From: Bacteroidetes bacterium GWF2_38_335 | GTDB taxonomy: Bacteria > Bacteroidota > Bacteroidia > Bacteroidales > GWF2-38-335 | NCBI GenBank assembly: GCA_001769535.1 | Contig: MEOH01000020.1 | Span: 1 to 64,000 of the forward strand | Length of the DNA stretch: 64,000 nucleotides | Direction: 5' to 3' | Shown: in pieces, positions 24,031 through 33,879 of the stretch | Position numbering within the stretch: the first letter of the stretch is position 1 | How the letters are laid out: each line of letters begins with the position of its first letter | Translations under genes and position numbers: made by a program | The notes under the pieces: generated by a model | The model's database searches: none | What the model saw: the letters and a program-made list of their open reading frames with translations, nothing else | What the model was told of the DNA's origin: nothing

Positions 24031-25366
24031 GCGGGCTTGATTTTGGTTTAAGAAAAGGAAAGATATAGCTTAATTTACCAATAAGTTTGTCATAATCCAG
24101 AATTAACGACAACCCCATAAAAAGAAATGGCAGGGCAGGGGATTTATATCTCACAAGAGCTCCCAGAACCGGTGTGGTGAGTCCTGAAATACAAAATAAA
24201 ATCAACGTAAATGAAATGGCAAAATACAAAAGTGGAAAACTCCGTATTTTTTTAAAGGATCCAAATACAATACATAAAATGAAAAATAGCAGAAAAACGG
24301 TATTTTCTAAAGCAGACAATAGCATCATAAATGTATCCGCTTCAAAGAGATGAGGTCTGAATGCCGCATTGTAAAGGGCGTTTGGACAATTTGCTACGAT
24401 GCTTGTAGCAGTAGGCTCAATGGGAGGAAGGTATATTTTACTTCCGACCTGATCCAGCGAATTGGTATAGGTTATAAAGTCCTTTTGTTTTTGAGCCATA
24501 ATCAGGGGGAAATCGTAAGGCGGAATGATGTATTTGCTGTTCAGGGCCAAAAGTATAATAAGCAAATGAATGGCAGCAAATTTGATAAAATGAAATTTTG
24601 TACCGAACCTGTTGAATACAAAAAGTATAATTAAACCGGGAATCACCGCAATCAGCACATAAAGCTTTACGATGATCATAAAGAGAAACAAAATTGAAAT
24701 AAGGATCATGTTTAAAGCAATACGCTTGTTTTCTGTTGACAGTTTGTACACAAAATAAAACAGAAAGCCAAGGTTAAACATCAGCAAACCTTCTTTCAAA
24801 ACGGATGAACTGTGGAGTAAAACACTCGGAATAAAAAACAACCCGGCTATAAGCAGCCATTTCTTGTTTTTCATGAAAGGGAGTAAAATTTTAAACACGG
24901 CAAAAAGCCCCAGAAATGACAAAAATGCCATAAAAACTGTGTGTACAGAAAAATACCCAAATGAAAACAACATGACTATTGCATTAAATCTGATAACTGT
25001 CCTGTTGTCATTAAACAACTCATAATTAAAAGATTTATGCCAGAAACTGCATTCAGAATAGTATTTTTCCAGATGTTCCGAATCACTGCCAATTCCGGTT
25101 ATTATGCTGAAATAGTCGGATGGATTGTCAGACAAGGATTTGTAAATAATTTTTCCGTCGTCGAAATATTTGAAAATATCTGCATTTTCCCTGGTCTTGT
25201 AATAATGGGTATATATAAGCATCATCATTGTGCCGGCAAGAATTTTGATGATGAAAATTCCGGATAATACCCTGCGCGAAACACCTTCTAATCTGAACCA
25301 TTTAAGTTTATAGATCAGAAAAATAAAAATTGCGGTGTATAATATGGTTAGCATTATTTCTAACAT
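24023..25366 (-). CDS. Polytopic membrane protein of unknown function (447 aa)
   Basis: About ten transmembrane helices are visible. A long polar segment between helices 2 and 3 (about 60-115, with YFDDGKIIYKSLSDNP and YYSECSFWHKSF) probably lies outside the membrane. A second one is near 285-330. The plan recalls GT-C type glycosyltransferases or polysaccharide-repeat polymerases of Bacteroidota, but the acidic catalytic motif of GT-C enzymes is not clear, so no function is assigned. It overlaps the SDR gene by 8 nt, implying co-expression. Confidence 0.75.
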   Translation of the reverse strand: MLEIMLTILYTAIFIFLIYKLKWFRLEGVSRRVLSGIFIIKILAGTMMMLIYTHYYKTRENADIFKYFDDGKIIYKSLSDNPSDYFSIITGIGSDSEHLEKYYSECSFWHKSFNYELFNDNRTVIRFNAIVMLFSFGYFSVHTVFMAFLSFLGLFAVFKILLPFMKNKKWLLIAGLFFIPSVLLHSSSVLKEGLLMFNLGFLFYFVYKLSTENKRIALNMILISILFLFMIIVKLYVLIAVIPGLIILFVFNRFGTKFHFIKFAAIHLLIILLALNSKYIIPPYDFPLIMAQKQKDFITYTNSLDQVGSKIYLPPIEPTATSIVANCPNALYNAAFRPHLFEADTFMMLLSALENTVFLLFFILCIVFGSFKKIRSFPLLYFAISFTLILFCISGLTTPVLGALVRYKSPALPFLFMGLSLILDYDKLIGKLSYIFPFLKPKSSPHE

Positions 25367-25407
25367 GCTTCAAAAATACTAAAATGATTTTTGATTTGAC
25401 AGCCAAA

Positions 25408-25436
25408 CAAAAAAAAAGCCCCTGATGGGGCTTTAA
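25408..25436 (-). terminator. Terminator after the 204-aa lipoprotein gene
   Basis: AAGCCCC (25416-25422) and GGGGCTT (25427-25433) flank TGAT; on the minus strand eight or more T follow. It separates the lipoprotein gene from the membrane protein gene. Confidence 0.85.
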
Positions 25437-25454
25437 TTTTTTATTTTTGGTTAA

Positions 25455-26069
25455 TTATCTTGCTACGCTGAATTTACCATTCAGACGGACAGTTCCGATT
25501 TGATCACTTTTTGGATCATCAACATTCAAATTGAAATTACCACAGATTTTTTCATCAGTGATCTGTTCAATTGTAATTGTTCCCTGTTCTGGCATACCCA
25601 TTACCCAGTTAAACCAAACTGTTCCTTTTCCGATTACAATAATGTTTGCAGAGGCATAAATATCTGACTGATAATCGTTGTATTTGTATACGCCTGCTTC
25701 GATTTTTTTGCCGTTTTTGGCACGGAAAGTAACAAGGATGTCAATCTGTTCAGCATCATTTTGTTTGTTAACAAGTTCTTCCTGAGTGTAGTTGCTCATT
25801 TTAACTTCAATAGTGCTGTCATTCAATGTAGTAACGATTGATTGTTTGGCTTCAAATTTTGCGATTTCAATGTTTACATCGCCTTTCATCTGGTATTTAT
25901 AACCTTTAACCACCATAGTAATGGCGTTTTCGTAAGTACAAAGATCAACAACTTCTTCGGTTTTTGTTGTGTCTTTTGTCTCACCACCTTTTTTGTCTTC
26001 TTTCTTGTCGCCACATGCTGTAAATATTGCCAGTGCAATTATGGCTGAATAAAATAGAACTTTCTTCAT
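25455..26069 (-). CDS. Lipoprotein of unknown function (204 aa)
   Basis: ATG 26069 (MKKVLFYSAIIALAIFTAC) gives a lipoprotein signal with Cys19; the longer frame to 26123 adds a non-signal leader. GDKKEDKKGGETKDTTKTEE is a flexible acidic/basic linker. The rest is beta-rich and resembles calycin/lipocalin-like small exported proteins (KMSNYTQEEL, VTFRAKNGKKIEAGVYKYNDY, GKGTVWFNW, GNFNLNV). No known family is recognised. It has its own terminator and is probably monocistronic. Confidence 0.72.
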   Translation of the reverse strand: MKKVLFYSAIIALAIFTACGDKKEDKKGGETKDTTKTEEVVDLCTYENAITMVVKGYKYQMKGDVNIEIAKFEAKQSIVTTLNDSTIEVKMSNYTQEELVNKQNDAEQIDILVTFRAKNGKKIEAGVYKYNDYQSDIYASANIIVIGKGTVWFNWVMGMPEQGTITIEQITDEKICGNFNLNVDDPKSDQIGTVRLNGKFSVAR

Positions 26070-26191
26070 ATTTTTTTGTTTTTTAAAGTTAGTAATGGGC
26101 GCAAAAATAGCAAATTGTACCAAAACTTTACCATAGTGTTAAAAATAGCTGATAACTTCTGATTTAATTGGTTTGCTGAATCTTTATTTCC

Positions 26192-26836
26192 TTACATGTC
26201 AGCATATTTAAACCTTGTATGTAAAAGAAACATAATTTTGACTCCGATTGCTGTTTCCACAAAACCTGTAGTGATATCGCCCTTTTTCAGACTTATTGAA
26301 TTTCCTGGAAACATAGTGTAGAAAAACTCTGTATGAAATTCGGTAGGAGACTGATTGTTGTATTTGTAGAAACCAATGGCCGCATTAAATTCAAATCCGC
26401 TTTTGGATTTCATATTATCAAATCCTGTAATTTTTGCCGACGGGTCAAAATTTATTCTGTATCCTCCGCCCAAATTCAGATATCCGATAATTTTTTCTTT
26501 GCACCGTATATTGAAAACGGGCACTTTTAATTTGTAATTCAGGGGAAGCAAATCAAGTGAGGAAAAACCATATTCTGCTGAGTTTCCCTGGTTGTCTGAG
26601 ATTTTTCCGCCTTCATGTGAAAATCTGATCTCAGGGTAATTGTGCCTGATTATTTTGGTGCTTATTCCAAACCCATAGCCAGCTCCGGGTTCAACTGAAA
26701 ACCCTTTTTCTTCCGGAGTAAATGAAGGCAAAAATCCAGTCCCGGTAAAGGCAATTTCATAAATTGTGTTTTGGTATCTCTGCGAAAAACACACAAAAGT
26801 GGAAAAAGCCAATATGATCAAAAGAAATGATTTCAT
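26192..26836 (-). CDS. Exported beta-barrel-like protein (214 aa)
   Basis: Signal peptide MKSFLLIILAFSTFVCFSQ, then alternating aromatic/polar strands (GYGFGISTKI, FRFSHEGGKI-like, GYLNLGGGYRINF, GFEFNAAIGFYKY, FHTEFFYTMF, VETAIGVKIMF). This matches a small outer-membrane barrel of the OmpW/OMP_b-brl type. Function unknown. A GC-rich palindrome (CCCCTCC-AA-GGAGGGG, 26884-26899) precedes it on the 5' side. Confidence 0.7.
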   Translation of the reverse strand: MKSFLLIILAFSTFVCFSQRYQNTIYEIAFTGTGFLPSFTPEEKGFSVEPGAGYGFGISTKIIRHNYPEIRFSHEGGKISDNQGNSAEYGFSSLDLLPLNYKLKVPVFNIRCKEKIIGYLNLGGGYRINFDPSAKITGFDNMKSKSGFEFNAAIGFYKYNNQSPTEFHTEFFYTMFPGNSISLKKGDITTGFVETAIGVKIMFLLHTRFKYADM

Positions 26837-26924
26837 TGTTGTCTGTTTTGATCCAGGTTACAAACATTTCACCCTCCCACAGCCCCTCCAAGGAGGGGAG
26901 TTGTCACGTATAAAATTGCGCACA

Positions 26925-27000
26925 TCACCCATCATCCATCACCCATCACCCATAACCCATAACCCATAACCCATAACCCATCACCCATAACCTATAACCC
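26925..27000. repeat. Heptamer array (ACCCATA)n reaching the sucD stop codon
   Basis: About ten copies of a 7-bp unit, ACCCATA/ACCCATC, run from 26925 to 27000. The last, altered copy includes the TAG stop of sucD (26992-26994). Such arrays mutate by slippage; here this could move the sucD stop by a few codons. Confidence 0.8.
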
Positions 27001-27864
27001 CAACACCTCCACCATCCTTTTCCCAATCTCCGCCGGCGACTTAACAACATGTATTCCGCATTCGGTCATGATTTTCATTTTTGCCTCGGCAGTATCGCCT
27101 TTGCCTCCGATAATTGCTCCGGCATGTCCCATCCTTCTGCCTTTGGGGGCAGTCTGACCGGCAATAAACCCAACAACCGGTTTTGTTCCGTGTTCTTTAA
27201 TCCAGTAAGCGGCATCGGCTTCCATACTGCCGCCAATTTCTCCTATCATGATAATTCCTTCAGTATCAGGATCGTTCATTAATAATTCCACTGCTTCTTT
27301 GGTTGTGGTTCCGATGATGGGATCGCCTCCGATGCCTATGCAGGTTGATTGTCCAAGACCTGCTTTGGTTATCTGATCAACAGCCTCGTAGGTTAAGGTG
27401 CCCGAACGGCTTACAATACCAATTTTGCCCGGGTTATGAATGAATCCCGGCATGATGCCGACTTTGGCTTCACCCGGAGTAATGATTCCGGGGCAGTTCG
27501 GACCAATTAGTCTGCTGTTTTTTCCTTTCAGATATTCTTTTGCTTTAACCATGTCGGCAGTGGGAATGCCTTCGGTAATACAAACAATGACTTTTATACC
27601 TGCATCTGCAGCTTCCATGATCGCATCCGCTCCGGCTGAAGGCGGAACGAAAATTACAGAAACATCTGCTCCGGTATGCTCGACTGCTTCAGAAACAGTA
27701 TTATAAACAGGAATTCCTAAATATGATAAACCACCTTTGCCCGGTGTTACCCCTGCAACAATATGGGTTCCGTATTCTAACATTTGTGATGCATGGAAAG
27801 AACCTTCACCACCTGTGAAGCCCTGTACCACCACTTTCGAATTTCTATTTACCAGTACACTCAT
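26992..27864 (-). CDS. sucD: Succinyl-CoA synthetase (ADP-forming) alpha subunit
   Basis: ATG 27864 ([18 protein letters not shown]) yields 290 residues, the normal length; an upstream frame to 27948 is an artefact because the promoter -7 element lies at 27888-27895. The CoA-binding domain has the [12 protein letters not shown] loop and the C-terminal ligase domain carries the phosphorylated His in GHAGAIIGG. The enzyme links succinyl-CoA and succinate with ATP formation in the TCA branch or in propionate metabolism. The beta subunit gene sucC is not adjacent. The 3' end merges with a heptamer repeat. Confidence 0.95.
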   Translation of the reverse strand: MSVLVNRNSKVVVQGFTGGEGSFHASQMLEYGTHIVAGVTPGKGGLSYLGIPVYNTVSEAVEHTGADVSVIFVPPSAGADAIMEAADAGIKVIVCITEGIPTADMVKAKEYLKGKNSRLIGPNCPGIITPGEAKVGIMPGFIHNPGKIGIVSRSGTLTYEAVDQITKAGLGQSTCIGIGGDPIIGTTTKEAVELLMNDPDTEGIIMIGEIGGSMEADAAYWIKEHGTKPVVGFIAGQTAPKGRRMGHAGAIIGGKGDTAEAKMKIMTECGIHVVKSPAEIGKRMVEVLGL

Positions 27865-27887
27865 TTTATTTGATTGTTTGATCTGAT

Positions 27888-27895
27888 CAAAATTA
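27888..27895 (-). promoter_or_regulatory. -7 element for sucD
   Basis: Minus-strand TAATTTTG matches TAnnTTTG, 23 bases before ATG 27864. No exact TTTG at -33. It supports the short sucD start. Confidence 0.45.
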
Positions 27896-27944
27896 AAAAA
27901 AATCCTTGATTGGAAAATTAATTGTGCGAATTTATTTTGTTTAA

Positions 27945-27976
27945 ACAAAAAAAACGTCCTTTAGGACGTTTTTTTA
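27945..27976 (-). terminator. Terminator after the PKD adhesin gene
   Basis: AACGTCC (27953-27959) and GGACGTT (27964-27970) with T runs on both strands. On the minus strand it ends the 1565-codon gene, whose stop is at 28000. Confidence 0.85.
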
Positions 27977-27999
27977 TTAATATCTAATATCCAATATCC

Positions 28000-30900
28000 C
28001 TATCTCAACAAATTAAACATTCCCTGCTTGTATTCTTCAATTCCATTGAGATATCTGACCTTGGCCTTCCATACATAGGTGTCGATATTCTGAAGTTTTT
28101 CCTTGTAAAATCCGTCCCATCCTTTTGCCAGATCATCGGAGAAGAATAATTCCTGTCCCCACCGATTGTAAATCCTGAATTCATAAACCTTATCAACTCC
28201 TCTGGCACACAGGTAAATTATGTCATTCTGACCATCTCCGTTTGGTGTAAATGCAAGTGGTACACCCATGTCTGATTCAAAATCAACATCAATTACAATT
28301 GTTTTAATTACTGTATCACAGCCCAGACTGTCAATTACTGTAACCGTAAATATAAAGGTTGCTGAATCAGTCGGATGAAATACCGGCTCAGGGCAATCAG
28401 TACAACTGAGCATTGAGGCGTAAATAGATGGTCCCCATGCAAAAATGGAATTGTCCTGATACCCGTCCAAGACCAAACTGGTTTCTTCTCCTAAGTAAAT
28501 TGAATCATGCGGAAATGCTGTCACAGTATAATCTGATGGCGAGAAAATATCGATAAATACTGTATCCGAGTTTTTGCACCCGTTTTCATCTGTAATATTT
28601 AATACATAGTGTGTAGGAAATAGAGGTGTTGCTGTTGGATTAGCTACAGTAGTTGAAGATAAGCCATCGGCCGGCGACCAAACAGGATTAAGATCTGTTC
28701 CTGATAGTTCAGCCGAACTGCCCGGGCAAATCAATTGGTCTTCTGATACAGTAATTTCAGGATTGGCATAAATTTCTATGGTATCGAATGCAGCAGTGTT
28801 ACAAACGGAATTACCCATTTCCAGTGAAATGTAATATACTCCCGGCTCTGTGTAATCAACAGGCATCGGATGCTGATCTGATGATCCTGTACCATTTCCA
28901 AAATCCCATGTGTAATAATCAGGAGTGGCTGTTCCAGTCGAGACATTAAAGTATGATACGCCACTTACCGATTCACAATAAGGCGGTGCTCCCATGTCAG
29001 TATTAAAGGCTGCAACCATGTCAATAATAAGAACTGATGGAAGTGCAGCAGTTTTTGCCTCGCAATTACCCGAGCCGTCATCATAGGTAATAAATGAGTA
29101 GAAGGTGCCCGGAGTGGCATAAATATGATATACAGTGTCGCTTACTTCTGCAGATCCACTTCCGTCACCAAAGTCCCAAATGATTTCATTGACATTATAA
29201 GTGTCGGTCATTACATATGAAATGGTATCTCCCAAACATGCTTCGACAGGGTCAACCACGAAATTTGCATACGCTCCGTTTACACTGATGTAATCGGTAA
29301 ACACAGTATCGTCTGAGCACCCGAATGTTGTAGTAACATTCAGGGAAACGGTGTACAAACCTGGAATCGAATAAGTATTTGAAACAGGGGATCCGAGAAT
29401 TGAAGTGTTGCCATCTCCAAAATCCCAACTCCAATCTTCTATATCTCCTGAATAACCATTAAAACTAAAAATTACGTTTGCCGGATTGCATTCGAAAAAG
29501 GTTTCATCGGCAATAAGGTCAGCATTGATATCCTGAACATGAATTAAATCTTCCACAAAACAGGTATCACGGCAGGTCGAATCACCATCAGCAACTGAAA
29601 TAAGCATTACATCGTAAGCTCCTGAATCTGCGTAGGTATGCAAAAATGGAAGCAATAAATTTGTTTCATGATACAAGCTGTCATTAACATACCAATAATA
29701 AATACAATTAATTCCGGATGAACTGTTTGATATTAGAACAGAGTCTCCTGCGCAAAGTGAGGTATCTGTAACATTAATAAGAGCATTTGGATACCATGAG
29801 GTCAGAGTAACAAAAACCGAATCCATGCATCCATATTCATCGGTAACGATCAAAGTGGGTTGGTAGGTTCCGCCTACCATATATTCCCATGCAATTGTAT
29901 CGTTAAATACATTATAGGTAGAATCCATTGTTCCGTCATCATTGAAATCCCAGTCCCATTCTACAATATCACCGGAAGGCAGTGTGTTAGATGTTTCATA
30001 AAACTCCACAATAAAAGGCGCACAACGGTCAAGGTTGTCGGTTGTGAAAGTCGCAACGGGCCTGAACAAATATACCGAATCACTGAAAGTGTCTGAGCAA
30101 CCGTTGATTGAATTTACTATTAGCGTAACATTAAAAGCTCCTGTATTTGAATAACTGTGGTTAATTGTTGTTGCTGTTGAAGGGTTAAAGTACAGGGCTG
30201 TTGGTCCGGCATCTCCAAAATTCCAGATAAACGGAGCCGTTGTAGTGGGATTATATGTGCCGTCAAAATCCTGGGATACCGAAGCATCAAAAATTCCCGG
30301 ATCAGCGGGGAACCCCGGATTGTTTGCACAAAGTGTGTCATCTGCAATCACAAATGAAGCCTGTACATCCCTCACGCGAATCATTATACTGTCAACAAAT
30401 TCACAATTGAATTTATGGATGATGGTATCAACATATAAATATGGTGGTTCTTCATACAGATATTCCGGGAACGGAAAATCGGGCGGACCAGTATAATTTG
30501 TGCTGTCGTTGAAAGCATAAAGTTTTACCCAATAATCACCTGTAGCAGCATAAGTATGCATCTGACTTAATGTTAATGTGGTGTCGTTTGGATAAATAAT
30601 ATTATCGGTAATTCCATCATCATAATCCCATAAAACACGTGTAACACTAACTACGTCAGCAGCGAAAGTGTAATCAAACGGCGCTGAACATTCGAAGTCG
30701 AAATCCAGTCCGGGCTTGATAATCGGACCTTTAATATATACCATACTGTCGGTGAGAACAGTGTCGTAGCATTGATTGTAACCTACAACCAGCTGAATAT
30801 CCATGTAACCAACAGTATCATCATAAAAATAGAAAGGATCTTCGTCGGATGATGTTCCGCCTTCTTCACCAAAATCCCAGTCCCAGGTGAAATTTGGATT

Positions 30901-32697
30901 GGTGTCGTCCATGTCAATAAATTCTCCGTCCCAAATAACGTATGAACTGTCATTGAATTGAACCGAATCAGGAAATGCGCAGGCATAATAAGTGTGTATG
31001 GCGCACGGACAAGGGTCTTCGTCATTTACGTCACCGGTAAAACATGGGCAGGAATAGTAGTATTCCTCATAATACGGAACACCCTCATCATCACTGAAAA
31101 TATAGTGAACTGCGTTGGGAACAATGCCAACATAAACATCATAGGAAGTAGTAGCTTCGCATCCCGAAGCTGTTGTGACAGTTAAAGTTACAGTTGCAAC
31201 TCCGTCATTTGAGTGCAAATAATCATTGTAATTATAATATTGCGTGGGGTTATTGTCGGTTGAAGTATTTGCCGGGTCGTTGTTGTCAAAATTCCAATCC
31301 CAGGTAACAAATCCTTCAAAACTTACACTGTCATAGGTGAATGTTATTTCCCTTTCACAGTCTCTTTGGGTAGTATCAATTTCAATGGTGATTTCAGGAT
31401 ACTGGATAGTAATGTAATTTGAGATCAAATGTGTTCCGATACAACCGTTGGCATTTGTAACTGTAAGTGCAACTGTAAAGTTACCTTCTGAACTGTAAAT
31501 ATGATCGACAGTTGGTACGGATTCTGTATCAAAACTTCCGTCACCAAAATTCCAGGTGTAAGTTGTGCCCGGACTTGATGCAGAAGCATCAAAGCTGACA
31601 GTAAAAGGCGTTTGGCAGGAAATAACCGGAGTAATGGCTTCAAAATCGGCAATGACCTGGTCAATGGTTATTGTTTGATATGCTGTGTCAATACATGTTA
31701 TATCAGCGGCATCCCAGGTAACCATTGTAATGGTAAATTCACCGGGAATTGAATAAACATGATGCCCGATTGTAGTTGTAGGGGTTCCATCACCATAATT
31801 ATAGTTTGTGGCAGTGCCACCCGATATGATGGTCATGTTGACATCTTCTCCGATACAGGCAATATTGCCGCCTAAAATTTCAAAATCAGCAACCATCTCT
31901 GATACTGTAATTGTGAAGGTAGTATCATCGATGCAGCCATTTGCCTCAGTAACCTGCATAGAACAGTTATAAGTTCCGGTTTCATAAAAATGATCAGGGT
32001 TGGCTTCGGTTGATTCGAAATCGCCATCACCATCAAGATCCCATTCATAGGTAATGCCTGTTCCGGTTGCCGTTCCGGTATATTCAGTAGTAAAAGGTGA
32101 GCATCCTGAAACCTGCGATGCGTTAAAATTTGCAAAAGGCTCAGGTGTCACTGAAATAAAATTTTCAAACTCAATAAAATCACTGCACCCGTTAACATCT
32201 GTTACTTCAAGGGAAATGGTATAGACTCCGGGAGAATAGGTGTTCGACGGACTAACAGAAGTTGAAGATACACCGCCACCAAGGTCCCACTGATATTGCG
32301 AAATTGCTCCGTCGCCCGGTGTGGAAGTATTTGTAAATACTACTAAAAAAGGAGCACATCCGGCCGAATCTGCAATTGAGAAACCCGCGGTGGGATTCGC
32401 AAAAACTGTAATTATCAGGGAATGTGTGTCGGTTGAAGTACCATTTGTGGTAGTCAGAATAACTGTGTAAGTGCCCGGAGTTGAATAGGTTGCGAGAGGG
32501 TCTTCAAGTGGTGAAGTGTTCCCGTTTCCAAGATCCCAGTTGTAGGTCAGGGTTCCCGATCCGGTTGACGTATTATTAAATACTACAACAAGCGGACTGC
32601 ATCCTGAAGTATCCGATGCCGAAAAGGATGCATTAACCTGCGAAAATAATTGTCCGGCTAGCAAAACCAGTCCGAACAGCAAAAATTTTATTTTCAT
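28000..32697 (-). CDS. Giant PKD-repeat surface protein with gliding-type (T9SS type B) C-terminus
   Basis: A 1565-residue exported protein. After the signal peptide (cleavage near residue 19 in GQLFSQ) come about sixteen PKD domains of 80-95 residues, each with WDFGDG/WDLGNG-type motifs and a YxxxGxYxV strand. Residues about 530-580 form an unusual Cys-rich insertion (SCPCFTGD, DPCPCAIHTYYACAF). The last 88 residues, from VPLAFTPNGDGQND, are a CHU_C/gliding-motility C-terminal domain ending YKQGMFNLLR, the type B signal for T9SS. It is expected at the cell surface in adhesion, gliding or matrix building. PorP/SprF-like and OmpA-like genes diverge from it, the usual companions of type B cargo. 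Confidence 0.93.
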   Translation of the reverse strand: MKIKFLLFGLVLLAGQLFSQVNASFSASDTSGCSPLVVVFNNTSTGSGTLTYNWDLGNGNTSPLEDPLATYSTPGTYTVILTTTNGTSTDTHSLIITVFANPTAGFSIADSAGCAPFLVVFTNTSTPGDGAISQYQWDLGGGVSSTSVSPSNTYSPGVYTISLEVTDVNGCSDFIEFENFISVTPEPFANFNASQVSGCSPFTTEYTGTATGTGITYEWDLDGDGDFESTEANPDHFYETGTYNCSMQVTEANGCIDDTTFTITVSEMVADFEILGGNIACIGEDVNMTIISGGTATNYNYGDGTPTTTIGHHVYSIPGEFTITMVTWDAADITCIDTAYQTITIDQVIADFEAITPVISCQTPFTVSFDASASSPGTTYTWNFGDGSFDTESVPTVDHIYSSEGNFTVALTVTNANGCIGTHLISNYITIQYPEITIEIDTTQRDCEREITFTYDSVSFEGFVTWDWNFDNNDPANTSTDNNPTQYYNYNDYLHSNDGVATVTLTVTTASGCEATTSYDVYVGIVPNAVHYIFSDDEGVPYYEEYYYSCPCFTGDVNDEDPCPCAIHTYYACAFPDSVQFNDSSYVIWDGEFIDMDDTNPNFTWDWDFGEEGGTSSDEDPFYFYDDTVGYMDIQLVVGYNQCYDTVLTDSMVYIKGPIIKPGLDFDFECSAPFDYTFAADVVSVTRVLWDYDDGITDNIIYPNDTTLTLSQMHTYAATGDYWVKLYAFNDSTNYTGPPDFPFPEYLYEEPPYLYVDTIIHKFNCEFVDSIMIRVRDVQASFVIADDTLCANNPGFPADPGIFDASVSQDFDGTYNPTTTAPFIWNFGDAGPTALYFNPSTATTINHSYSNTGAFNVTLIVNSINGCSDTFSDSVYLFRPVATFTTDNLDRCAPFIVEFYETSNTLPSGDIVEWDWDFNDDGTMDSTYNVFNDTIAWEYMVGGTYQPTLIVTDEYGCMDSVFVTLTSWYPNALINVTDTSLCAGDSVLISNSSSGINCIYYWYVNDSLYHETNLLLPFLHTYADSGAYDVMLISVADGDSTCRDTCFVEDLIHVQDINADLIADETFFECNPANVIFSFNGYSGDIEDWSWDFGDGNTSILGSPVSNTYSIPGLYTVSLNVTTTFGCSDDTVFTDYISVNGAYANFVVDPVEACLGDTISYVMTDTYNVNEIIWDFGDGSGSAEVSDTVYHIYATPGTFYSFITYDDGSGNCEAKTAALPSVLIIDMVAAFNTDMGAPPYCESVSGVSYFNVSTGTATPDYYTWDFGNGTGSSDQHPMPVDYTEPGVYYISLEMGNSVCNTAAFDTIEIYANPEITVSEDQLICPGSSAELSGTDLNPVWSPADGLSSTTVANPTATPLFPTHYVLNITDENGCKNSDTVFIDIFSPSDYTVTAFPHDSIYLGEETSLVLDGYQDNSIFAWGPSIYASMLSCTDCPEPVFHPTDSATFIFTVTVIDSLGCDTVIKTIVIDVDFESDMGVPLAFTPNGDGQNDIIYLCARGVDKVYEFRIYNRWGQELFFSDDLAKGWDGFYKEKLQNIDTYVWKAKVRYLNGIEEYKQGMFNLLR

Positions 32698-32831
32698 TAA
32701 TAATTCTATTAATAAATGGACTTAGGTCAAAACAATTTTCAAAAAATACCGTAATAAAATATATAACAGTCTTTTTTTTACAAATAAACTAATTTTTGAA
32801 GAATAAAAGTAGGTTTTTTTTATAAATGTTG

Positions 32832-32839
32832 TATTTTTG
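32832..32839 (+). promoter_or_regulatory. -7 element for porP/ompA-like operon
   Basis: TATTTTTG fits TAnnTTTG and is 24 bases before the GTG start at 32863, which it supports. The divergent PKD gene starts at 32697, so the 165-bp gap serves both. Confidence 0.5.
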
Positions 32840-32862
32840 TTTCGATTAAATACCTATAAAAA

Positions 32863-33879
32863 GTGAAAAAATATATCGTTTTAATAATATCGATTTTATT
32901 TTTTTCTGTGAATTTTTCAGTCTCACAGGATATACATTTTTCACAGTTTTACGCTGCTCCGCTTACGCTTAACCCTGCCGAAACAGGAAATTTTGACAGC
33001 GACTGGCGCATTTCTAATATATATCGCAATCAATGGCGGGCAATAGCCGGAATTCCATTCAGGACCATTTCAGTTGGTTTTGATAAAAATCAGAAAATTG
33101 CAGGTGAAGATTTTGCCTGGGGTGTTTATGTACTAAATGATCAATCTGGTCCTGCTACACTTGTCGCTAATAAACTATACGCTTCTTTGTCTTATTTCAA
33201 AGTTTTTAACGGACATAAACTGCGTTTTGGTTTACAACCCGGTTTTTCACTTAAAAGCATCAATTCTAGCAAACTTACTTTTCCCAGTCAATACGACAGA
33301 GACCTTGGTGATTTTAATACCGGATGGTACAATAATGAACCAAACCTTGGCGAATCAATGAATTATTTTGATTTGAACGTAGGAGTTATCTGGAGTAAAA
33401 AATTCGGGAAGATTGAACCGGTAGCCGGAGTTTCGGTTTTTCACGTTAATTATCCCAAGGAAGGATTTTATTCTGACAACGACCATTTAGCTCTCAGAAA
33501 AGTTATACATGTTTCAACAAAATATAACATTGGTACATCATATTACCTTGAGCCAAGAATGCTGTTAATGACTCAGCGCGCATCAAATGAGTTTGTACTT
33601 GGTTCAAATTTCGGGTACAAATTCCAGAAAAATGCCCTCAAAGCAAAATCTGTTTTTGCTGGTCCGTTTTTCAGATCAGGATATGCAAGAAATTTTGACG
33701 CATTATATTTCATCCTCGGAATGAACTTCAAAACTTTTGATGTGGGCTTCAGTTATGATGTGAATGTTTCCGGCTTAAAAACCGCAACAAATAAAAAAGG
33801 TGCCTTTGAAATATCATTTATTTACAAAGCCGCAACATCTATTCTTAACCAATACGATATTCCCTGTGACAGATTTTAG
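32863..33879 (+). CDS. PorP/SprF-family T9SS outer-membrane protein
   Basis: A 338-residue protein beginning at GTG with a signal peptide (cleavage after VSQ near residue 22). The mature N-terminus DIHFSQFYAAPLTLNPAETG is the family signature. The rest is a predicted outer-membrane beta-barrel. PorP/SprF proteins pair with individual type B T9SS cargos, as SprF does with SprB, and are needed for their export or anchoring. The divergent 1565-residue PKD protein is the probable partner. The gene overlaps the next one by 14 nt. Confidence 0.93.
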   Translation: MKKYIVLIISILFFSVNFSVSQDIHFSQFYAAPLTLNPAETGNFDSDWRISNIYRNQWRAIAGIPFRTISVGFDKNQKIAGEDFAWGVYVLNDQSGPATLVANKLYASLSYFKVFNGHKLRFGLQPGFSLKSINSSKLTFPSQYDRDLGDFNTGWYNNEPNLGESMNYFDLNVGVIWSKKFGKIEPVAGVSVFHVNYPKEGFYSDNDHLALRKVIHVSTKYNIGTSYYLEPRMLLMTQRASNEFVLGSNFGYKFQKNALKAKSVFAGPFFRSGYARNFDALYFILGMNFKTFDVGFSYDVNVSGLKTATNKKGAFEISFIYKAATSILNQYDIPCDRF

